This document shows positions 17,844-28,312 of a stretch of DNA of 46,176 bases, piece after piece. The position numbers and the translations under genes were made by a program. The stretch is from Mediterranea sp. (in: CFB group bacteria). Its GTDB lineage: Bacteria > Bacteroidota > Bacteroidia > Bacteroidales > Bacteroidaceae. The stretch lies in contig JAITSN010000081.1 in the NCBI GenBank assembly GCA_031287715.1, positions 1 to 46,176 on the forward strand. Direction: 5' to 3'. A model generated the notes under the pieces. That model was not told the origin of the DNA. It worked only from the letters and a program-made list of their open reading frames with translations, and made no database searches. Each line of letters opens with the position of its first letter. Position 1 is the stretch's first letter.

Positions 17844-18342
17844 CGCAGCCTGTTATTTTTTGGTAGATTATCAAGTCCAGCTTGCGACCGAATTTCTCCG
17901 CCGCTTCTTTAATGTGTGCACAGCAGGCGTATCCGCACTTTTCGAACAAACGGATACTTGCTTCGTTCTCGCCTCCGACAAGCGCCACAATATTGTGAAA
18001 GCCGCCGGCCTTGATGATCTCCTCCATTTGTTTCATCGCATCACGGCCATATCCCCTGCCGGTAAATTCCTGTTTGAAGTAAATGGTTAGTTCAACAGAG
18101 ATGCGGTAGGCCTCGCGCGGCTTGAACTTGTTGAAGTAGCAAAACCCGATGGTCTCATCTCCGGGGGATTTAATGATGTAAGAACGGTAGACCGGGTCGC
18201 GGACGGGGAGGAATGACCGGATGTCTTCGATACTCACCGGTTTGATGGAGTAAACGGCGGTGCTTTGGAGCGTATAGTAGTCGTATACCTCCTTTACGAA
18301 AGGCAGATCGCTTTCTTGCAGCTCTTCTAATCTTACGTTCAT
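17821..18342 (-). CDS. GNAT-family N-acetyltransferase
   Basis: This 173-residue protein is a GNAT acetyltransferase resembling the phosphinothricin-acetyltransferase-like group. It shows the N-terminal VRLEELQESDLPFVKEVYDYYT segment and the acetyl-CoA pyrophosphate-binding loop GRGYGRDAM (about 96-104), followed by NEASIRLFEKCGY. The substrate is unknown; family members acetylate small amines, amino-acid analogues or methionine derivatives. Its ATG overlaps the TGA of the upstream lipoprotein gene (ATGA at 18339-18342), so the two are translationally coupled. It converges with the recombinase gene, sharing 23 bases. Confidence 0.85.
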   Translation of the reverse strand: MNVRLEELQESDLPFVKEVYDYYTLQSTAVYSIKPVSIEDIRSFLPVRDPVYRSYIIKSPGDETIGFCYFNKFKPREAYRISVELTIYFKQEFTGRGYGRDAMKQMEEIIKAGGFHNIVALVGGENEASIRLFEKCGYACCAHIKEAAEKFGRKLDLIIYQKITGCANNSVRF

Positions 18343-19175
18343 TCGGACGGATCCTTTTTCCGGTTATCTTCTATCCGGCGGGTGATAAAACCTGTCTTCA
18401 GAAGGGCTTCTTCTTTTTCTTTTTTGATCTGCTCTATGGCCGAGAGGATCTGCGAAAGCTCATACGTTTCCTTCAATGCCTGCCGGTCGCAGACCGGCAG
18501 GCTTGTGGTGTATTTCCGGTCTCCCAGATACTCTACCCGCAGGTTTTTGTCGTGGTTCAGGTAGATGAAGCCCATCACATTCCCGTCTTGTCCCAGCGGA
18601 TAATCTGCTTTTTCGATCTTCCCGCCCAGGTCTGTGGTCTCGTAACTGTCGCCGGATGCGGGTGTTTCTGTAAACGAGCCGTCGGGAGCAGTGACCTTTA
18701 CGGCTCTGTGGTGGATATTGGACGGCCCGCAGTAAATAGAGGTCATGGACATGGCTCCTCTTTCGTTTACCCGGAAGCGCAGATAAGAACGGTGCAGGTT
18801 CTTTTCGATTACCTGCGTGGGATGGAAGTAATGGCCTGTTTCCTGGTATGCCGTATCTTTTTCCAGGACGAACTTTCCTCTGACAGCCTCAAAAGCAGCC
18901 TGTCTATTTGCAAGCAGACTGTCCAAGTAGGCGAGGGTCGTCTGCTGTTCTTTCATCTCTACCTGTAGCATCAGTCTGAGGCCTTCTTTCCGCGCGTTGA
19001 ATGCTTTGGGATAAAGTATTTTGATGCTGTCTATTTCTACTTTGGCCCGGTTGTAGTTGCCGGATTCAAAAGCCAGGCGGGCCGATTGAAGTCTTCCGGC
19101 CGCCTTCTTCTCTGTTCCGTCTCCGCAGGAAGCCAGCAGCAAGGAAGCAAATGAGAGGATGAACAGTCTTTTCAT
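18339..19175 (-). CDS. Predicted lipoprotein of unknown function
   Basis: I do not recognise the family. This 278-residue protein has a lipoprotein signal, MKRLFILSFASLLLASC, with the lipobox Cys at 17. Residues about 28-75 look like one tetratricopeptide-like helical pair (ARLAFESGNYNRAKVEIDSI). The middle part is rich in beta-strands, and the C-terminus ends in a charged helix (EQIKKEKEEALLKT). It is probably anchored to an envelope membrane facing the periplasm. It is transcribed from one arm of the palindrome at 19203-19243 and is coupled to the GNAT gene by an ATGA overlap. Confidence 0.8.
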   Translation of the reverse strand: MKRLFILSFASLLLASCGDGTEKKAAGRLQSARLAFESGNYNRAKVEIDSIKILYPKAFNARKEGLRLMLQVEMKEQQTTLAYLDSLLANRQAAFEAVRGKFVLEKDTAYQETGHYFHPTQVIEKNLHRSYLRFRVNERGAMSMTSIYCGPSNIHHRAVKVTAPDGSFTETPASGDSYETTDLGGKIEKADYPLGQDGNVMGFIYLNHDKNLRVEYLGDRKYTTSLPVCDRQALKETYELSQILSAIEQIKKEKEEALLKTGFITRRIEDNRKKDPSE

Positions 19176-19202
19176 ATTTGGTTCTTTTACTGTATTACTA
19201 TC

Positions 19203-19243
19203 GGCAAAAATAAGGTTTTAGAGACTAAAACCTTATTTTTGCC
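19203..19243. promoter_or_regulatory. Perfect 19-bp palindrome carrying a -7 element on each strand
   Basis: GGCAAAAATAAGGTTTTAG (19203-19221) and its exact reverse complement (19225-19243) flank the three bases AGA. Each arm contains TATTTTTG, a perfect TAnnTTTG -7 element: 19234-19241 on the plus strand for the CCA enzyme gene and 19205-19212 on the minus strand for the lipoprotein gene. The starts lie 25 and 30 bases away. The elements face outwards, so the palindrome can serve as a symmetric divergent promoter or operator. No -33 element is at the standard distance on either side. Confidence 0.6.
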
Positions 19244-19265
19244 CCCCTAAAATAAAAGAGAAGCA

Positions 19266-20720
19266 ATGATCAATCTTACACCTGAGGAACTTAAACAGTG
19301 TTTTAACCGGGACGTATTTCGCACGTTGTCGGAAACAGCCGATCGTCTTGGACTTGAATGTTACGTTGTCGGAGGATACGTGCGGGACTTGTTTCTGGAA
19401 CGCCCGTCCAAAGATATTGATGTGGTTGTGGCGGGGAGCGGCATCGAAATGGCTAAAGCCTTTGGCGCAAGGCTTGGGAAACCGGCTAAGGTGACCGTAT
19501 TCAAGAACTTCGGTACGGCACAGGTTAAATACAAGGGTATTGAAGTTGAGTTTGTCGGCGCGCGCAAAGAATCCTACCAGCGAGGTTCGCGTAAGCCAAT
19601 CGTGGAAGACGGTACGTTGCAGGACGACCAGCTCCGCAGAGACTTCACCATCAATGCCATGGCTGTATGCCTGAACAGCGATCGCTTCGGAGAGCTGGTT
19701 GACCCGTTCAACGGCATGGCCGACCTGAAAGAAAAGACGATCCGTACGCCGCTCGACCCCGATGTGACGTTCAGCGACGATCCGTTGCGGATGATGCGCT
19801 GCATCCGCTTTGCCACCCAACTCGGTTTTTATATTGACGATGCAACATTCGACTCGCTGTCCCGCAACCGCGAGCGGATAACGATCGTCTCCGGGGAGCG
19901 CATCGCCGACGAGCTGAACAAGATCATCCTTTCTCCCGTTCCGTCCAAAGGTTTCATCGATCTCGAACGTTCGGGGCTGCTTGCTGTTATTTTCCCCGAA
20001 CTGCACGCCTTGCAGGGCATTGAAGTGAGGAACGGCCGCGGTCACAAAGATAATTTCTACCACACCATCGAAGTCCTGGACAATATCGGCAGGCATACCG
20101 GCGACCTCTGGCTGCGCTGGGCGGCGCTGCTGCACGATATAGCCAAGCCGGTGACCAAGCGCTGGGAGCCTCGCGCCGGATGGACGTTCCATAACCACAA
20201 TTTCATCGGCGAAAAGATGGTGCCGGACATCTTCCGGAAAATGAAGCTCCCGATGAACGAGAAGATGAGATACGTCCAGCGGTTGGTGGGCCTGCACATG
20301 CGCCCCATTGCCATAGCCGACGAGGAAGTGACCGATTCGGCCGTCCGCCGGTTACTGTTTGAAGCCGGTGACGACATCGACGACCTGATGATGCTTTGCG
20401 AGGCCGACATCACTTCCAGGAACAGCGAACGCAAGGAACGCTTCCTGAACAACTTCCGCTTGGTACGCCGGAAACTTAAAGACATCGAAGAAAAAGACAG
20501 GGTCCGCAACTTCCAACCCCCCATCGACGGCGGGGAGATCATGGCTATATTCGGCTTAGAACCTTGCCGCGAAGTGGGAGCTTTGAAAAGCTCGATCAAA
20601 GATGCCATCCTGGACGGGATAATTCCCAATGAGTACGAGGCAGCCTACCGCTATATGATGGAAAGGGCGGAGAAGATGGGGATAGCCGTTCCGCCCCCGC
20701 CACAAACCGCCGCCCACTAA
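19266..20720 (+). CDS. cca: CCA tRNA nucleotidyltransferase with HD domain
   Basis: This 484-residue class II nucleotidyltransferase adds or repairs the CCA end of tRNAs. The catalytic head has GGYVRD at 36-41 and the metal-binding DID at 50-52. The RRDFTINAMA segment and the RNA/nucleotide-binding domain (SDDPLRMMRCIRFA) follow. An HD phosphohydrolase domain begins near 270 with LLHDIAKP at about 288-295. The Bacteroidetes enzyme often has this HD extension. It starts shortly after the palindromic promoter and converges with the M24 peptidase gene. Confidence 0.94.
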   Translation: MINLTPEELKQCFNRDVFRTLSETADRLGLECYVVGGYVRDLFLERPSKDIDVVVAGSGIEMAKAFGARLGKPAKVTVFKNFGTAQVKYKGIEVEFVGARKESYQRGSRKPIVEDGTLQDDQLRRDFTINAMAVCLNSDRFGELVDPFNGMADLKEKTIRTPLDPDVTFSDDPLRMMRCIRFATQLGFYIDDATFDSLSRNRERITIVSGERIADELNKIILSPVPSKGFIDLERSGLLAVIFPELHALQGIEVRNGRGHKDNFYHTIEVLDNIGRHTGDLWLRWAALLHDIAKPVTKRWEPRAGWTFHNHNFIGEKMVPDIFRKMKLPMNEKMRYVQRLVGLHMRPIAIADEEVTDSAVRRLLFEAGDDIDDLMMLCEADITSRNSERKERFLNNFRLVRRKLKDIEEKDRVRNFQPPIDGGEIMAIFGLEPCREVGALKSSIKDAILDGIIPNEYEAAYRYMMERAEKMGIAVPPPPQTAAH

Positions 20721-20731
20721 ATCATACCGTT

Positions 20732-20790
20732 AGCCTCGCCGCACTGCCGCGGCAGCCCAACCCCAAGGAGTGGTGCGGAGCCGTGAGGCT
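20732..20790. terminator. Imperfect long hairpin between converging genes
   Basis: AGCCTC (20732-20737) pairs with GAGGCT (20785-20790), and CCGCAC pairs with GTGCGG further in. The structure lies between cca and the M24 peptidase gene and reaches the peptidase stop codon. It may end transcription from both sides, although T-runs are lacking. Confidence 0.4.
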
Positions 20791-21956
20791 TATCCGAGCA
20801 GATCGATGATCTCTTCCCGGCAGCACGTGATCTTTTCGACGCCTTCCGTTGTCACGGCCCAGGAATTTTCAATGCCCACAGCCCCAACTTCCGGCAGTAC
20901 GATCTTAGGCTCCAGCGCGAAGACCATTCCCGCTTCCAACTCCGTCTTTATCCGCGGGGCGAGCACCGGTGATTCGTTGATCTCCAGCCCGATGCCGTGG
21001 CCCACGAACCGGGCCTTCCGTCCGGCGCCCATAAAATAGTCGGCGAAGCCGGCTTTGGCCGCCACATCAACGGCCGCGTTGTATAGATCTTCGCAAACAG
21101 CTCCCGGTTTGGCTAAGGACGCAACGGTTTCCTGAACATCCAGGCAAACCTGATGCGCCGTATAGGCTTCTTGCGGCAGCTGCCCGACGGAGAACACGCG
21201 GGTCATATCGCACATGTAACCATTGAAGTTGCCCACGTAGTCCACCATGACCGACTGCCCTTTCCGGATCACTATTCCGCTGGCGCCAACAGGGGCGGAA
21301 GGGTCGATGCCCTTGCCTCCCAGGGCGAAGTCGAAGGGCGAGGGTTCGGCTGCGTTGCTTCCGGCCAGCAGGCTGCCCATGAAGATCTCCATGCTCCGGC
21401 CGAATATGCGGAAGAGTCCCAGGCTGCCTTCCAAGCGCATGAGCCGCTCTATTTCGATGGAAAACTCAATGTCCGTCATGCCTTCGCGGTAGACCGGGGG
21501 GATTTTCCCGTAGGCTTTGGCATGTGCTATTCCCGCCCGGCGGAACATTTCCATCTCCATCTCGGTCTTTATGCTGCGCGCGCGGCGGAGGAGGGGCGTT
21601 CCGTTGATCGCTTCCGATTCGGGAAACAGCGCGGCCAGCCTGTTGTATTCGCCAAAGGACAGCTCGTCTCCTTCGAGCATGATCGCTCCGGGGATCGGGA
21701 GGCCCTGCTCTCTGAGTATTCCGGTTATTTCTTCCGGCTTGCCGATGGAATAGATCTGCTCGCCGCTGATCATGTTGGGCCGCTTGACGAACAGGCAGGC
21801 GGGGGAAGCCAGCGGCAGGTAAAGGTATCCGTTTATGATTTGCCCGCAGGTATAGAGTAAGTTGGTGTTGCAGGCGATCAGTGCGGCATCAACATGATGC
21901 TGCGCCATCAGCGAGCGGATCTTGTCGCGCCGCCGTTTCAGTTCGGGTAGTAGCAT
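20790..21956 (-). CDS. M24-family aminopeptidase (Xaa-Pro aminopeptidase-like)
   Basis: This 388-residue protein is a creatinase/aminopeptidase-P-type M24 metallopeptidase, cytosolic, expected to cleave N-terminal residues before proline. An N-terminal creatinase domain (1 to about 150) precedes the pita-bread domain. The five metal ligands are present: two Asp in VDYVGNFNGYMCDMTR (about 238 and 249), His in GHGIGLE (about 317), Glu in ALEPKIVL (about 346) and Glu in GIENSWAV (about 362). It follows the helicase gene by 24 bases on the same strand, which suggests co-transcription. Confidence 0.9.
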   Translation of the reverse strand: MLLPELKRRRDKIRSLMAQHHVDAALIACNTNLLYTCGQIINGYLYLPLASPACLFVKRPNMISGEQIYSIGKPEEITGILREQGLPIPGAIMLEGDELSFGEYNRLAALFPESEAINGTPLLRRARSIKTEMEMEMFRRAGIAHAKAYGKIPPVYREGMTDIEFSIEIERLMRLEGSLGLFRIFGRSMEIFMGSLLAGSNAAEPSPFDFALGGKGIDPSAPVGASGIVIRKGQSVMVDYVGNFNGYMCDMTRVFSVGQLPQEAYTAHQVCLDVQETVASLAKPGAVCEDLYNAAVDVAAKAGFADYFMGAGRKARFVGHGIGLEINESPVLAPRIKTELEAGMVFALEPKIVLPEVGAVGIENSWAVTTEGVEKITCCREEIIDLLG

Positions 21957-21980
21957 TTGATTTTTGTGGGTTAAGGATTC

Positions 21981-23312
21981 TTATTCTGCTTCTTCAACAA
22001 TTGTTTTCATTCCCTTTATCTTCTCTCCGCAAACCAGGGCGAGAAGCCGGCTGAGCTTGTTCCGGCGGATGGTTGCGAAGGCATGGTGTTCCCTGACGTC
22101 AATAGCGCCCAGGTCTTCCTTGCCCAGCCCGCCTGTCTTGTAGAGGAAGCCGGCAATGTCCGCCCTGCTTAGTTTATCCTTCTTCCCTTTGCCGATGTAC
22201 AGCGTTGCCCAAAGCGTTTGGGCCGGTTGCGGGATGATGCCCGGGAACATAAATTCCGGCAGGTCTTCTTTTATGTACGGCGGCGGGCTTTCCGTTTCGT
22301 TCAGTATCAGGTAGGATGCGCCTTTGGCGTCCCAGCGGGCCGTTCGCCCGTTGCGGTGCGTGAAAGCCTCTTCGTCGACGGGCAGGTGGTAATGGATGAT
22401 GTGCCCGACTTCCGGTATGTCAAGTCCGCGCGCGGCAAGGTCGGTGGATATTAGCGCATAGCAGCTTCCGTTCCGGAACTTGTACAGCGTTTGTTCCCGT
22501 TCGGACTGTTCCATCCCGCCGTGAAATGTGCCGGCACACAGCCCTTTTTCTTTCAGTAGCTTGCTTACCCGTTCGGTCGCCTCCCGATGGTTGCAGAACA
22601 CGATGCTCGAGTCGTTTCCCAGCACGCAAAGCAGGCGGTAGAGCGTTTCTATCTTGTCTTTTGAGGGGGAAACGACTTTCAGCAGTCTTAGCCGGGACTC
22701 TTCCGGCTCGCCCTCTTCAAGCCTGTTCAGGACTATCGGATCGCGCAGCTCCGCAAATTCCGGCATCTCCTTTATATCTGTAGCTGAGGAGAGCACCCGT
22801 CCGGTCAGCCCGGAAAGTTGGGAGATGATTTCGCCCATCTGGTCGTGGAAGCCGAGTTCGAGCGACTTGTCGAATTCATCAACAACCAGCGTGCGTATGG
22901 TTTGTGGAGAGAAATTCCCTTTCCGGAGATGGTCGGCGATGCGCCCTGGCGTGCCGATCAGTATCGCCGGCGGATTTGCCGAGATGCTTCTCTTTTCTTC
23001 CGCAATGGGATGTCCTCCGTAGCAACAACAGGCTTTCCACGGGGTGCCCATGGATTTGAAGACGGCAGCGATCTGCAGGGCCAGCTCGCGCGAAGGAACG
23101 AGGATCAACACCTGAACGCTGTCGTCATCGTCCTTTAGCAGTTGCAGCAAAGGCAGCAGGAAGGCCAGCGTCTTCCCCGTTCCCGTGGGGGACAGCAGCA
23201 CGACATCCCTTTCCCCCGTGATGGCTTGCAGCGACTTCTCTTGCATGGCGTTCAGCGATTCGATGCCCAGGCGGCGCAAGACGGATTGAAGCAGTTCAGT
23301 TTCTTGTTTCAT
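21981..23312 (-). CDS. DEAD-box RNA helicase with DbpA-type RNA-binding domain
   Basis: This 443-residue helicase has two RecA domains with Walker A SPTGTGKT, motif II written DEFD instead of DEAD, motif III SSATD, and motif VI HRNGRTARWD. The C-terminus (LYIGKGKKDKLSRADIAGFL onward) is the DbpA/CsdA RNA-binding domain, pointing to a role in ribosome assembly or 23S rRNA remodelling. The frame stays open to 23432, but the start at 23312 (MKQETELLQSVLRRLG) fits the family. The -7 element at 23317-23324 lies only four bases upstream, so the transcript may have almost no leader. The M24 peptidase gene follows. Confidence 0.9.
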   Translation of the reverse strand: MKQETELLQSVLRRLGIESLNAMQEKSLQAITGERDVVLLSPTGTGKTLAFLLPLLQLLKDDDDSVQVLILVPSRELALQIAAVFKSMGTPWKACCCYGGHPIAEEKRSISANPPAILIGTPGRIADHLRKGNFSPQTIRTLVVDEFDKSLELGFHDQMGEIISQLSGLTGRVLSSATDIKEMPEFAELRDPIVLNRLEEGEPEESRLRLLKVVSPSKDKIETLYRLLCVLGNDSSIVFCNHREATERVSKLLKEKGLCAGTFHGGMEQSEREQTLYKFRNGSCYALISTDLAARGLDIPEVGHIIHYHLPVDEEAFTHRNGRTARWDAKGASYLILNETESPPPYIKEDLPEFMFPGIIPQPAQTLWATLYIGKGKKDKLSRADIAGFLYKTGGLGKEDLGAIDVREHHAFATIRRNKLSRLLALVCGEKIKGMKTIVEEAE

Positions 23313-23316
23313 GCTA

Positions 23317-23324
23317 CAAATATA
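23317..23324 (-). promoter_or_regulatory. -7 element directly before the helicase start codon
   Basis: Minus-strand TATATTTG matches TAnnTTTG perfectly and ends four bases before the ATG. Transcription would begin at or next to the start codon. A -33 element is not evident. Confidence 0.45.
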
Positions 23325-23353
23325 GGATTTAAAATCCAAACGACTGATCGTCC

Positions 23354-23451
23354 GCTTCGGCCCACAGGCCATTGCGCGGGTAATTGATAATGGACGATGG
23401 ACAATTGACGATTGATAATGGATAATTGACAATTATTAATTGTCAATTATC
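23354..23451. repeat. Cluster of GATAATTGACAATT-type repeats ending in a perfect 31-bp palindrome
   Basis: Variants of TTGATAATGGACAATTGAC recur through this stretch. The end is a perfect palindrome: GATAATTGACAATTA (23421-23435), T, and its exact complement (23437-23451). Related motifs occur near 13811 and 45630, so this is a dispersed intergenic repeat. It may also terminate the small repeat-coding frame that ends at 23450. Confidence 0.55.
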
Positions 23452-23692
23452 AAATAGTTAGGGTCTCACCAATCGTTTTTATAAAAACATATTTACAAGA
23501 CGACTTCCCACCAATCATTTTCATAAAAACATATTTACAAGACGACTTCCCACCGATTGTTTTCGTGAAAACAGCTTTACAAAACGTCTTCCCACCGATT
23601 TTTGGCGGGTTAATTTGTTCATAAATTGATGTTCCACCGGTTGTGGCGGAGTTGTTGAACGTATATGGAAGCTCCTTTCCTTTCGGTTTCAA
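23450..23692 (-). CDS. Small open frame made of 14-residue repeats, doubtful gene
   Basis: This 80-residue frame has an unrelated start (MKPKGKELPYTFNNS) and then three 14-residue repeats of the form IGGKSSCKYVFIKT, ending IGETLTI. The repeat unit is 42 bases, a multiple of three, so the frame survives each copy. There is no signal peptide, no recognised domain and no clear promoter. It sits between the secA-lipoprotein unit and the helicase gene. It may be a real Lys- and Cys-rich small protein or simply a DNA minisatellite with an open frame. Confidence 0.3.
   Translation of the reverse strand: MKPKGKELPYTFNNSATTGGTSIYEQINPPKIGGKTFCKAVFTKTIGGKSSCKYVFMKMIGGKSSCKYVFIKTIGETLTI
23467..23592. 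repeat. Three tandem copies of a 42-bp repeat plus a partial fourth
   Basis: Units begin with CACC at 23467, 23509 and 23551, and a partial unit begins at 23593. Each holds a near-palindrome: GTTTTTATAAAAAC in the first and GTTTTCGTGAAAAC in the third. The two differ by paired changes that keep the symmetry. Confidence 0.8.
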
Positions 23693-23818
23693 GGAATACG
23701 ACGGAAGTATTAAAGGTATTGAAAGTGGGGGAGAGGAAGAGTTGAAATAAAGTCGTCCCCAAAAAAATGTTGGTTTGAAAAAATGCCGTTGGATGATTCG
23801 GCGGGGCTTTAGTTTCGG

Positions 23819-24892
23819 CTAAAGATCGTCGTTGAACCGGTTCATTTGTATTTTGAGGGTGACGAACCGGCTTCTTCTTTCCTCAAGCATGTTTTGGTTG
23901 TAACGGATACGCGTATAGTCATCGGGCATGTCTTCCATGCTTGCCGCGTCTGTTGTGCGGTGTTCTTCCGTTGTTTTCCGTGCGGCGGTTCGGGCTAACT
24001 CCAGCGCTGTCTCCCCCCATTGGTGCGCTTTTTCCAGCTCGTCTTTCATCTCGTAATACAGTGATATGTTGGAGGCGGCACGCGCTTTTTTTATTCCTTT
24101 GGCGGTTGGGGCGTATTTTATCCAACATTCAAAGGCCCTGTCCCATTGGTTCTGCCGGACAAAGTAGGCTGCGTCCCGCATCTCCGGCGCGCCGTCGGGA
24201 TAGAAGATGCGGTTTTCCGTTTCCCAATGCGGGATGATGTGTTTGACCGGAACGGTTCCTGCAAACTCAGATGCTTCGGCTATGAGTTGCTCGTTCGAGA
24301 GGGCTTTTCTAAGGCCGGCGAACGTTCCGGACTCGATGTTTTCCCAGAAGAGGCTGTCGCTGCCGTTGATTATGAGCAGGGGGGAGTTGCGGCCGGCTAT
24401 GTATACGCATACTTTGGGGTATACTCTGGCGTCTACTCCGGCAAAGCCCGTGTTTTTGAGGTGAAGTATGCGCCGCTCGATCCGGATGGATATTTCTTCT
24501 AAGGATATGAGCAGGTCTACGTTCAGGCGTTCGGTTAGCGCGTTCACGGTTTCTTTCTCCAGGAAGGGGTTTGGTTTGAGCGTGTCGCTTGTTTGCAGGG
24601 CCGAATCGCAAATGATGACCTGGTCGAAGTAGTTTTCTGCGGCTATGGCTTTGGCCAGTGTTTCCGCCGTAACGGCCGGGTCGCCGTTTACGCTGTATTC
24701 TTCGATGAATTCGGTTGTTTTTTTGTATCCGGGTATTTTGCCTGCGTTGTTGACGATGCCTACCCGTTTGATCTGCGCGGGGAAGTTAACATCTGCGGGG
24801 ACGAGGCAGTCGATTGGCACCACGGTATAGGTTTGGCACGCGCAAAACGCTATACCGAGGGATGCCATATAAATGAGACTGTATTTTTTCAT
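23819..24892 (-). CDS. Predicted lipoprotein, DUF6340-like with TPR-type C-terminus
   Basis: This 357-residue protein starts with a lipoprotein-like signal (MKKYSLIYMASLGIAFCAC). The first half holds conserved-looking segments such as PADVNFPAQIKRVGIVNN and a LAKAIAAENYFDQVII helix. The second half (from about 235) contains tetratricopeptide-like helices (AYFVRQNQWDRAFECWIKYA, ALELARTAARK). It resembles the Bacteroidetes DUF6340 lipoproteins, an assignment I make with moderate certainty; the function is unknown. It begins 21 bases after secA on the same strand and so may share its transcript. Confidence 0.72.
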   Translation of the reverse strand: MKKYSLIYMASLGIAFCACQTYTVVPIDCLVPADVNFPAQIKRVGIVNNAGKIPGYKKTTEFIEEYSVNGDPAVTAETLAKAIAAENYFDQVIICDSALQTSDTLKPNPFLEKETVNALTERLNVDLLISLEEISIRIERRILHLKNTGFAGVDARVYPKVCVYIAGRNSPLLIINGSDSLFWENIESGTFAGLRKALSNEQLIAEASEFAGTVPVKHIIPHWETENRIFYPDGAPEMRDAAYFVRQNQWDRAFECWIKYAPTAKGIKKARAASNISLYYEMKDELEKAHQWGETALELARTAARKTTEEHRTTDAASMEDMPDDYTRIRYNQNMLEERRSRFVTLKIQMNRFNDDL

Positions 24893-24913
24893 AACCCGGT
24901 TGTATGGGATGGC

Positions 24914-28204
<3,291 letters not shown>

Positions 28205-28252
28205 GGTTATGTTATTCTTATAGATGTTATTGTCTAAGATACTTGGTGTGTA

Positions 28253-28260
28253 CAAAGGTA
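28253..28260 (-). promoter_or_regulatory. -7 element of secA
   Basis: Minus-strand TACCTTTG is a perfect TAnnTTTG match, 48 bases before the secA ATG. No clear -33 element was seen. Confidence 0.45.
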
Positions 28261-28312
28261 CACGAATTAAATTAAAATCGGGATGCCGGCTATCGGAAAT
28301 CAAGCGTGTGCT

